Made by a program: the position numbers and the translations under genes. From an uncultured Anaerococcus sp. (GTDB lineage Bacteria; Bacillota; Clostridia; Tissierellales; Peptoniphilaceae), in contig NZ_CAMXYR010000040.1 in the NCBI RefSeq assembly GCF_947253225.1, positions 1 through 14,039 on the forward strand: a DNA stretch of 14,039 bases. The letters are read 5' to 3'. The notes below the pieces were generated by a model. That model did not search any database, was not told the origin of the DNA, and worked only from the letters and a program-made list of their open reading frames with translations. Within the stretch, counting starts at the first letter, position 1; every line of letters begins with the position of its first letter. Shown here piece after piece: positions 7,590-14,039 of the stretch.

Positions 7590-9596
7590 ATGGATATACG
7601 TGAAGAAATAAATAAACTAATAGAAGAAATAAATAAATTAAATTATCATTATTATACAAAGGATAAGCCCCTAGTTTCTGATGGTGAATATGATAAGCTT
7701 TATGATAAGCTCAGACAATTGGAAAGTGAAAGTGGTTACATAAGAGATGACTCACCGACCCAGAAAGTAGGAGGAGAAGTTCTAGAAAAATTTGAGAAAC
7801 ACTATCATATAACCCGACTTTTTTCTCAAGACAAGGCTCAATCTTATAACCAACTAGAAGAATGGATTAACAGGGCAAAACGACTTAGGGAAGACTATAA
7901 CAATAATAACGTGGATAAGCTAGAAGAACTCAGTTTTATAATGGAGTATAAGTTTGATGGACTAACCATTGATTTAAAATATGAAAATGGAAACTTAGTT
8001 AGTGCTGCTACGAGGGGAAATGGTATTGTAGGTGAAGAAATTTCTGCTCAGGTTAGGACGATAAAATCAATCCCATTAAAAATAAATGAAAAATCCTTGG
8101 TTGAGATTCAAGGAGAAGCATTGATGCCTTTAAGTGAGCTAGATAAGTATAATAAAAATAACGAAATTCAGCTTAAAAATGCAAGAAATGCAGCTGCAGG
8201 GGCTTTGAGAAACCTCGATACGAGAGAAACTGCTAAAAGAAATTTAACTGCTTTTTTCTATGCTATTCCAACAAATAACTTGAATTTTTCAACAGAAGAG
8301 GAAATGTTAAGCTTTTTAAAAGATCAGGGTTTCAAGATTCATCCTTATCATAAGAAAGTAACAAATCTTGATGATATTATAAGTGAACTTGAAAGAATTG
8401 AGAAGGAAAGAAAAAAATTAGATATTTTGACAGATGGAGTTGTGATAAAAATTAATGATAAAAGAACTCAAAATGTTTTAGGATATACTAATAAATTTCC
8501 TAGATGGTCTATAGCATATAAGTTTGAAGCAGAAGAATTTACAACAATTTTAAAAGATGTAGTACGGAATGTTGGGCGTAGTGGCAAAGTTACTCCTAGT
8601 GCCATCCTAGAGCCGGTTGATTTTTCTGGAGCAACAGTCACTAGAGCTACTTTAAACAATTATGATGATATAGAAAGAAAAAAAGTAAGACTGGGCTCAA
8701 AGGTATTTATAAGACGTTCAAATGATGTAATTCCTGAAATTCTTGGAGTTGTCGATGAGAACCAACCAGGAACAAAAAAAATTCTAAAGCCGAGTAAGTG
8801 TCCATACTGTGGTAGCGAATTGATTCAAGAAAAAGTTCATATTGTCTGTCCAAACTCTATATCTTGTAAACCACAATTGTTGGCAAGAATGGAGCATTTT
8901 GCATCAAGAAATGCTATGGATATAGAAGGGTTATCAGAAAAGACGATTGCCCAATTGATGGATGAGCTTGAAATAAATGAAATTGATGATATTTACGACT
9001 TAACTTATGATATGCTGATAAAGCTAGTTAGGTTTGGAGATAAAAAAACTAAAAACTTGTTGAAGGCAATAGAGAAGAGCAAAAAAGTAGATTTGGATAG
9101 GTTTATATATGCTATAGGTATACCTAATGTAGGGGAAAGAACTTCCAAAGACTTGGCTAGGAAATTTCGAAGTTTTGAAAAATTAAGAGATGCTAAGGTA
9201 GAGGAGCTTGTTGATATTAATGATATTGGAGAAATTACCGCAGAAAATATTGTGGAATATTTCCATGATCCTAATATAAAAAGTTCAATTAACATTTTAT
9301 TGGAAAAAGGTATAGAAATTTCAAATCCAAAAGAAGATAATAATAGTAGTAGTGATAAATTAAAAGATTTAACTTTTGTAATAACTGGTACCATTGATGG
9401 TTATAAAAGAGATGATATAAAAAAACTTATAGAAGTAAATGCTGGTAAAGTATCTGGCTCTGTTTCTAAAAACACAGATGTTGTTCTTGCTGGCGATAAA
9501 GCTGGATCTAAAAAAGATAAGGCTATGACTTTCGGTGTAGATGTTTATGAAGGTGAAAAACTTTATAAGTTTTTAGATAATTTAGAAGGGAAGTAA
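7590..9596 (+). CDS. ligA: NAD+-dependent DNA ligase LigA
   Basis: A 668-residue ligase that seals nicks using NAD+. Domains in order: Ia with the NMN-pocket tyrosines and VSDGEYDKL (29-37); the adenylation domain with Lys121 in EYKFDG; an OB fold (about 310-395); a four-cysteine zinc finger (C404, C407, C420, C426); helix-hairpin-helix repeats (about 425-575); and a C-terminal BRCT domain (about 590-668). All domains are present at normal length, so it should be active. Several usually strict motifs deviate: LFSQDKAQS where PMLSLDNAF is usual, RGNG for RGDG, EIQGE for EVRGE, and ATLNN for ATLHN. It therefore belongs to a divergent branch of LigA. The ribosome site is poor; coupling to pcrA (2-nt gap) probably drives translation. 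Confidence 0.94.
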   Translation: MDIREEINKLIEEINKLNYHYYTKDKPLVSDGEYDKLYDKLRQLESESGYIRDDSPTQKVGGEVLEKFEKHYHITRLFSQDKAQSYNQLEEWINRAKRLREDYNNNNVDKLEELSFIMEYKFDGLTIDLKYENGNLVSAATRGNGIVGEEISAQVRTIKSIPLKINEKSLVEIQGEALMPLSELDKYNKNNEIQLKNARNAAAGALRNLDTRETAKRNLTAFFYAIPTNNLNFSTEEEMLSFLKDQGFKIHPYHKKVTNLDDIISELERIEKERKKLDILTDGVVIKINDKRTQNVLGYTNKFPRWSIAYKFEAEEFTTILKDVVRNVGRSGKVTPSAILEPVDFSGATVTRATLNNYDDIERKKVRLGSKVFIRRSNDVIPEILGVVDENQPGTKKILKPSKCPYCGSELIQEKVHIVCPNSISCKPQLLARMEHFASRNAMDIEGLSEKTIAQLMDELEINEIDDIYDLTYDMLIKLVRFGDKKTKNLLKAIEKSKKVDLDRFIYAIGIPNVGERTSKDLARKFRSFEKLRDAKVEELVDINDIGEITAENIVEYFHDPNIKSSINILLEKGIEISNPKEDNNSSSDKLKDLTFVITGTIDGYKRDDIKKLIEVNAGKVSGSVSKNTDVVLAGDKAGSKKDKAMTFGVDVYEGEKLYKFLDNLEGK

Positions 9597-9597
9597 G

Positions 9598-9876
9598 ATG
9601 GATAATAAAGAAGTAGAGAAGATATATAGACTCGCCAATCTTAGCTTGGAAGGCAAGGATGTAAATGTGTTGTCAGATAAGTTTAATAAAGTTATTGACT
9701 TTATTGACGATATATTCACCGTCGATACTGAAAATATTGAAATGACCGAACTTGTATCAAACCATAAGGCTGTGTTTAGAAAAGATGAACCAAAGGCATC
9801 AGTAAGTCGCGATAAGGCTTTGGAAAATGCTAAAGATACAGAATTTGGTTATTTTAGATTAGATTGGAAATTGTAG
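9598..9876 (+). CDS. gatC: Asp/Glu-tRNA amidotransferase subunit GatC
   Basis: A 92-residue subunit that wraps around GatA and GatB and stabilises the amidotransferase. Recognised by its size, the N-terminal helical pattern with RLANLSLE (11-18), the central DFIDDIFTVDTENIEMTE (34-51), and the C-terminal segment in which LRxDE is represented by FRKDEP (about 60-65), ending in FGYFRLDWKL. Sequence conservation is low, as usual for GatC, but the position directly before gatA and gatB settles the call. The start is one base after the ligA stop, preceded by AGAAGGGAAG. The stop codon TAG forms part of the gatA Shine-Dalgarno. Confidence 0.92.
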   Translation: MDNKEVEKIYRLANLSLEGKDVNVLSDKFNKVIDFIDDIFTVDTENIEMTELVSNHKAVFRKDEPKASVSRDKALENAKDTEFGYFRLDWKL

Positions 9877-9884
9877 GAGCTATA

Positions 9885-11297
9885 ATGAACATTGAAAAAT
9901 TAATTAATGATTATAAATGTGGAAATATTTCGGTAGAAGAGCATATAAAAACGACTCTACATAAGATTAATTCTGACAAATTAAATGCTTACATAAGTGT
10001 TGATACAAAAGGTGCTCTAGTAAGAGCCAAGAGCTTAGATAAGAAATTACAAAGTGGAAAAAAATTAGGAAAACTATTTGGAGTACCAATAGTTGTTAAG
10101 GATAATATTTCTTATGATCAAATGAAGATGACTTGTGCATCAAAAATGCTAGAAAATTTTAAGCCTATCTATAATGCTAGTGTAGTTGAAAATCTCCTAA
10201 ATGAAGATGCAATAATAGTTGCAAAATCAAATATGGATGAGTTTGCTATGGGTGGCAGAGGCTTAAGTTCATACTTTGGCCCAACCAAAAATCCTATTGA
10301 TGAGAATAGAGTTACAGGTGGTTCATCTTCTGGTTCTGCTGCTGCAGTTTCTAAGGGTGATGTATTAATTTCCCTAGGTACAGATACAGGTGGTTCGGTG
10401 AGGTGTCCTGCGTCTTATTGTAATATCTTAGGATACAAACCAACTTACTCTCTTATGAGTAGGTATGGTGTTGTATCAATGGCTAATACCCTAGACCAAG
10501 TATCTCTATTTGCAAATGATATTAGAGATATGAGAATTTTAGCTGATATAACATCTGCACCAGATGATAAGGATATGACCTCTTACCTTAATAAATATGA
10601 ATACACCTATGCAGATTATGATTTTACTGGTAAAAAAATAGCTTATATTAATACAGATTCTGACCTTTACGAGGGGATAGAAGACATAGTGAAAAAAGAT
10701 TATGATATTGCTCTAAATACATTAAGAAATCTTGGTGCTAATCTTACAGAGATTGATTTAAAATACGCAAAATACGCCAACCCTGTTTACAATGTTGTAA
10801 TGAGTTCTGAAGTTTCTTCAAACATGAGTAGGTTTGATGGCGTAAGATTTGGCCACCAAGCAGATAAATATGAAAATGTAGAAGAATTATTCGTAAGGTC
10901 AAGGTCAGAAGGCCTAGGAGAAGAAGTACAGAGAAGAATCGCTCTTGGAACTATGTACTTATCAGCAAATGACGATCAAAAAATATACAAAAAAGGACTT
11001 CAATTAAGAACATTAATTAAAAATGAACTAGAAGATATATTTAAGGAGTATGATTTAATTATTACTCCAACAACCACAAATATTGCACCAAAACTTGGAG
11101 AAGATAATGATGATCCCCTAAGTGATTTTAAATCAGATGGTTTCAATGTAATTGTTAACTTAGCAGGTATGTGTGGGATATCTATTCCTGTAAGGAAAGG
11201 GATATCTGGTTCAGTTCAATTTATTGCAAATAAATTTGAAGATAATAAGTTATTAAATGCAAGTGAGAAATTTTTAAGGAGTATAAATGAAAACTAA
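9885..11297 (+). CDS. gatA: Asp/Glu-tRNA amidotransferase subunit GatA (amidase)
   Basis: A 470-residue amidase-signature enzyme that hydrolyses glutamine and channels ammonia to GatB. The catalytic triad is Lys72 (GVPIVVKDN), cis-Ser147 (TGGSSSGSA) and nucleophile Ser171 (DTGGSVR). I chose ATG 9885 because AGGAG (9875-9879) lies 5 nt upstream and overlaps the gatC stop; a TTG at 9864 would extend the protein by 7 residues without a ribosome site. Counted from that TTG the triad residues would be 79, 154 and 178, the numbers I recall for staphylococcal GatA, but this is weak evidence for a start. The 3' end overlaps gatB by 11 nt. Confidence 0.96.
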   Translation: MNIEKLINDYKCGNISVEEHIKTTLHKINSDKLNAYISVDTKGALVRAKSLDKKLQSGKKLGKLFGVPIVVKDNISYDQMKMTCASKMLENFKPIYNASVVENLLNEDAIIVAKSNMDEFAMGGRGLSSYFGPTKNPIDENRVTGGSSSGSAAAVSKGDVLISLGTDTGGSVRCPASYCNILGYKPTYSLMSRYGVVSMANTLDQVSLFANDIRDMRILADITSAPDDKDMTSYLNKYEYTYADYDFTGKKIAYINTDSDLYEGIEDIVKKDYDIALNTLRNLGANLTEIDLKYAKYANPVYNVVMSSEVSSNMSRFDGVRFGHQADKYENVEELFVRSRSEGLGEEVQRRIALGTMYLSANDDQKIYKKGLQLRTLIKNELEDIFKEYDLIITPTTTNIAPKLGEDNDDPLSDFKSDGFNVIVNLAGMCGISIPVRKGISGSVQFIANKFEDNKLLNASEKFLRSINEN

Positions 11298-12705
11298 AAC
11301 AATAATCGGATTAGAAATTCATGTGGAAATGGCTACTGAAACAAAAATGTTTTGCTCCTGTAAAAATGAGTTTGGAGCTATTCCAAACACCAATGTGTGT
11401 CCAGTATGTTTAGGTCATCCTGGGTCTTTACCACAAATGAATGAAAAAGCAGTAGAGTTTGCAGTTATGGCTGGTCTTGCTTTTCATTGTGATGTAAGAA
11501 AAGACCAAAAAATGGATAGGAAAAAATATTTTTATCCAGATTTAGTTAAGGGGTATCAAATAACTCAGTTTGATAAACCCTATGCTACAAATGGGTATAT
11601 TAAATTAGAAAATGGAAAAAAAATCAGGATTGCAGAAATTCATATGGAAGAAGATACAGGTAAGTCTAATCATGATGAAAATAATGCTACATTAATGGAT
11701 TATAATAGGGCTGGAGTTCCTCTTATAGAAATTGTAAGCGAGCCAGATTTATCTTCACCAGATGAAGCAAGAGAGTATGTAGAAACTCTAGCATCAACAT
11801 TGAGATTCTTAGGAGTATCAGATTGTATAATGGCACAAGGATCTATGCGTGTAGATGTAAATATAAACTTAGAAAATCTTGATAATGGGGAAAGAACTGC
11901 CATAGCAGAAATAAAGAATATAAACTCAATAAAAGCTATAGAAAATGCTCTAGCTTTCGAAGAAGTAAGGCAAAGAAAGCTTCTTGATTCAGGAAAAATA
12001 GGTGTAAAAGAAACAAGAAGGTGGGATGACGAAAAATTAGAGACAATTCACATGAGAAATAAAGAAGTCGGAAATGATTACAGATTTTCGGCTGAAGGGG
12101 ATATTCCTCTAATAGAGCTTTCTGATGAATTTGTTGAAAATATTGCTAATAATTTACCAGAGTTACCAAAAGATAAAGAAGAAAGATATATTAAAGACCT
12201 TGGACTCAGTCAATATGATGCTAACTTACTAGCAAATGATAGAGAGTTGTCAACTTTATTTGAAAAAACCAATAGTATAATCAATGATGCTAATACATGT
12301 GCTAATTGGATTTTATCTGAATTATCTAGGAGATTAAATGAATTTGAACAAAGTCCTTCAGAAATGAATCTTTCTGTGGAAAATTTTGCAAAATTAATAA
12401 GTCTTGCTAAGGAAAATAAAATAAATAATAATGTTGCTAAGAAACTTCTTAGAGAGATTTATGAAACTAACGAAAATCCTGAAAAATTAGCAAATAAAAG
12501 AAACCTATTACAAATTTCTGACTCATCTTTCTTAGAAGAAGTTGTTGTAGAAGTTATCAAGGAGAATCCTGATTCTATAGAAGATATTAGAGCTGGTAAG
12601 GATCGTGCTTTTGGTTTCCTTGTAGGTCAAGCTATGAAAAAGACAAAAGGCAAGGGAAATCCACAAGAAATTAATAAACTTTTAAGAGATAAGATAGGAG
12701 AGTAG
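11287..12705 (+). CDS. gatB: Asp/Glu-tRNA amidotransferase subunit GatB
   Basis: A 472-residue subunit that binds misacylated tRNA, phosphorylates the side-chain carboxylate and accepts ammonia from GatA, yielding Gln-tRNA(Gln) and/or Asn-tRNA(Asn). The signature GLEIHVE (8-14), a CxC...CxxC metal site (C23, C25, C38, C41), HMEEDTGKS and DYNRAGVPLIEIVSEPD form the kinase-like core. The helical and YqeY-like tail ends in GKGNPQEINKLLRDKI, which contacts tRNA in the family. AAGGAG (11276-11281) lies 5 nt upstream of the ATG, inside the last codons of gatA. Which tRNA is used cannot be decided here, since glnS and asnS would have to be sought elsewhere in the genome. The operon ends just after this gene. 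Confidence 0.97.
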   Translation: MKTKTIIGLEIHVEMATETKMFCSCKNEFGAIPNTNVCPVCLGHPGSLPQMNEKAVEFAVMAGLAFHCDVRKDQKMDRKKYFYPDLVKGYQITQFDKPYATNGYIKLENGKKIRIAEIHMEEDTGKSNHDENNATLMDYNRAGVPLIEIVSEPDLSSPDEAREYVETLASTLRFLGVSDCIMAQGSMRVDVNINLENLDNGERTAIAEIKNINSIKAIENALAFEEVRQRKLLDSGKIGVKETRRWDDEKLETIHMRNKEVGNDYRFSAEGDIPLIELSDEFVENIANNLPELPKDKEERYIKDLGLSQYDANLLANDRELSTLFEKTNSIINDANTCANWILSELSRRLNEFEQSPSEMNLSVENFAKLISLAKENKINNNVAKKLLREIYETNENPEKLANKRNLLQISDSSFLEEVVVEVIKENPDSIEDIRAGKDRAFGFLVGQAMKKTKGKGNPQEINKLLRDKIGE

Positions 12706-12732
12706 GGAGTGGTTGATACCACTCTCTTTTTT
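12704..12732 (+). terminator. Strong Rho-independent terminator after gatB
   Basis: The stem pairs 12704-12713 with 12718-12727 around a 4-nt loop (TGAT), with one G/U pair; the core GAGTGG/CCACTC is GC-rich. Six T follow (12727-12732). The left arm includes the last two bases of the gatB stop codon. Only 6 nt separate the T-tract from the ATG of the next gene, so the latter's expression must cope with this hairpin. Confidence 0.85.
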
Positions 12733-12738
12733 AAAAAG

Positions 12739-14001
12739 ATGAATATAATAATCAAAAATACTAATTTATTGTCGATGGATAATGAAAAAATCACCAGAGA
12801 AAATATCTATATAAAAGATGATGAAATTTATAAAATAGGAAATCTTGATGAATTTAAAGCAGATAAAATCATTGATGGTGAAAATTTCATAACTATGCCT
12901 GGATTTGTTAATGCTCATACCCATGTTGCAATGACCTTATTTAGAAATTATGGTCCTGAAACTGATCTTATGACTTGGCTAGAAAATTATATATGGCCAT
13001 TGGAAGAAAAACTAGAAAATAAATATGTATATTATGCTTCAAAACTAGCACTAATAGAAATGATAAAGTCAGGCACTACTACTTTTGCAGACATGTATTT
13101 TTTTAGTGATGAAACTGCTAAGGCAACTCTCGAGTTGGGGATGAGAGCACAAATTTCGAGAGGACTTGCTATTCCTGATGTGGGATATAGTAAAATAAAA
13201 GAAAATCTATCTTTAGCAAAAAAATATGAAAATAACAATCTAATTGACATCGGTTTAGGCCCTCATGCAATATATACGGTTGATATTGATTACTTAAAGA
13301 AGATTTCGGAGTATGCTGACGAATACGAACTACCAATTCATATCCATCTTTCTGAAACAAAGTTAGAAAACGAGGATTGTTATAAGAAATATAAGATGAG
13401 TCCTACCGAGGTTTTTGAAAAAGCAGGAATATTTAAAAATAAAACAATAGCAGCCCACGGAATATATTTGTCTGACAATGATCTTGATATAATAAAAGCA
13501 AATAACGTAAGTATAATTCATAACCCAAATAGTAATCTAAAATTATCATCGGGATTTTTGGATGTAAGCAGATTGTTAGATAAGGGAATAAATGTATGCA
13601 TAGGTACGGATTCTGCTTCAAGTAATAATAAATTATCAATGCTTAGAGAAATAGAAAGCACTATGCTTGTTTCAAAGTTATTTTCAACTAGACCCATAAG
13701 TTCTTTTGAAGTTCTAAAAATGGCTACCTTGAACGGTGCTAAAGCTTTAGGAATTGATAAAGTTGGTATTATCAAAGAGGGTATGAAGGCAGATCTCATT
13801 ATGATTGATATTAACAATATAAATCATAGCCCGAAAAATAATTTACTTTCATCTATATGTTTTTCTACTTATGAGTCAGATATAAAAAATGTTATAGTAA
13901 ATGGAAATATTCTTTATGAAAATGGCAAGCTTATCGGAATTTTAGAAGAAGAAATTATAAATAAAACCGTTAGAGCATTTGATAGTCTAAGGAAAAGGTA
14001 A
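12739..14001 (+). CDS. mtaD: 5-methylthioadenosine/S-adenosylhomocysteine deaminase family amidohydrolase
   Basis: A 420-residue metal-dependent hydrolase of the TRZ/ATZ branch, expected to deaminate S-adenosylhomocysteine, methylthioadenosine or related adenosines to inosyl forms in the methionine/SAM salvage route. Metal ligands are visible: H60 and H62 (NAHTH), H203 with E206 (HIHLSE), H240 (AAHG) and D291 (IGTDSAS); H176 (GPHA) and the WLENYIWPLE segment near 80-89 are typical of the subgroup. A GTG at 12709 would add 10 residues but lies in the terminator hairpin; the ATG gives the usual N-terminus (MNIIIKNTNLLSMD). No Shine-Dalgarno or clear promoter is seen. Substrate is inferred, as relatives deaminate other amines. 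The stop is genuine and lies 5 nt before the adapter. Confidence 0.88.
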   Translation: MNIIIKNTNLLSMDNEKITRENIYIKDDEIYKIGNLDEFKADKIIDGENFITMPGFVNAHTHVAMTLFRNYGPETDLMTWLENYIWPLEEKLENKYVYYASKLALIEMIKSGTTTFADMYFFSDETAKATLELGMRAQISRGLAIPDVGYSKIKENLSLAKKYENNNLIDIGLGPHAIYTVDIDYLKKISEYADEYELPIHIHLSETKLENEDCYKKYKMSPTEVFEKAGIFKNKTIAAHGIYLSDNDLDIIKANNVSIIHNPNSNLKLSSGFLDVSRLLDKGINVCIGTDSASSNNKLSMLREIESTMLVSKLFSTRPISSFEVLKMATLNGAKALGIDKVGIIKEGMKADLIMIDINNINHSPKNNLLSSICFSTYESDIKNVIVNGNILYENGKLIGILEEEIINKTVRAFDSLRKR

Positions 14002-14005
14002 TGTT

Positions 14006-14039
14006 CTGTCTCTTATACACATCTGACGCTGCCGACGAC
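14006..14039. other. Illumina Nextera adapter read-through (not genomic)
   Basis: Positions 14006-14024 equal the reverse complement of the 19-bp Tn5 mosaic end used in Nextera libraries (CTGTCTCTTATACACATCT). The next 14 bases (GACGCTGCCGACGA, to 14038) equal the rest of the Nextera Read 1 adapter; the final base would be the first of the index. The match over 33 bases leaves no doubt. The organism's sequence therefore stops at about 14005. Confidence 0.98.

Noticed and set aside
9864..9884. TTG start adding seven residues to GatA
   Set aside because: ATG 9885 has a well-placed AGGAG five bases upstream; the TTG has none and lies within the gatC end.
12709..12738. GTG start adding ten residues to the deaminase
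   Set aside because: The stretch is the gatB terminator hairpin and T-tract; the translated residues resemble no family N-terminus.
14006..14024. Tn5/IS50-like mosaic end, as if a transposon inserted after mtaD
   Set aside because: The bases that follow are the Nextera Read 1 adapter tail, not transposon sequence, and the match sits at the extreme end of the contig.

Overview
The window is AT-rich, tightly packed bacterial chromosomal DNA with Shine-Dalgarno-led, often overlapping genes. The gene set (MurT/GatD lipid II amidation, GatCAB amidotransferase, a PcrA with a C-terminal Tudor-like domain, a YerC-type TrpR-family protein) points to a low-GC Gram-positive (Bacillota). My best guess is an anaerobic coccus of the Anaerococcus/Peptoniphilus/Finegoldia group. 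The phylum is well supported; the genus is only an inference from protein character.

Layout. 1-71: a hairpin terminator facing rightward. 72-2591 (minus): copA, a Cu(I)-exporting P1B ATPase with one metal-binding domain at each end. 2592-2724: a divergent promoter region. 2725-5333 (plus): acyP, murT, gatD and a yerC-like gene; the last three overlap by ATGA, and the run ends at a terminator that overlaps the yerC stop codon. 5392-12705 (plus): pcrA, ligA, gatC, gatA, gatB, a probable operon with its own extended -10 promoter and a strong terminator directly after gatB. 12739-14001 (plus): an MTA/SAH-type deaminase whose start codon lies 6 nt past that terminator. 14006-14039: not genomic; it reads as Illumina Nextera adapter, so the genuine sequence ends at about 14005.

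Functionally, MurT and GatD form one enzyme that amidates D-glutamate in lipid II. GatC, GatA and GatB form another that converts misacylated Glu-tRNA(Gln) (or Asp-tRNA(Asn)) to the correct amide. The two 'Gat' sets share a name and glutamine as nitrogen donor but are unrelated enzymes. PcrA and LigA serve DNA replication and repair. The yerC / pcrA-ligA / gatCAB neighbourhood resembles the one known in Bacillus subtilis, in compacted form, so this is mostly ordinary core genome.

I do not see an undescribed multi-gene system. The most interesting biological signal is inside copA: a strong Shine-Dalgarno and ATG sit in frame at the boundary of the C-terminal metal-binding domain, so the gene may also yield a free 75-residue CopZ-like copper chaperone. 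Secondary points are a LigA that departs from the family consensus at several motifs, and the terminator almost touching the deaminase start.
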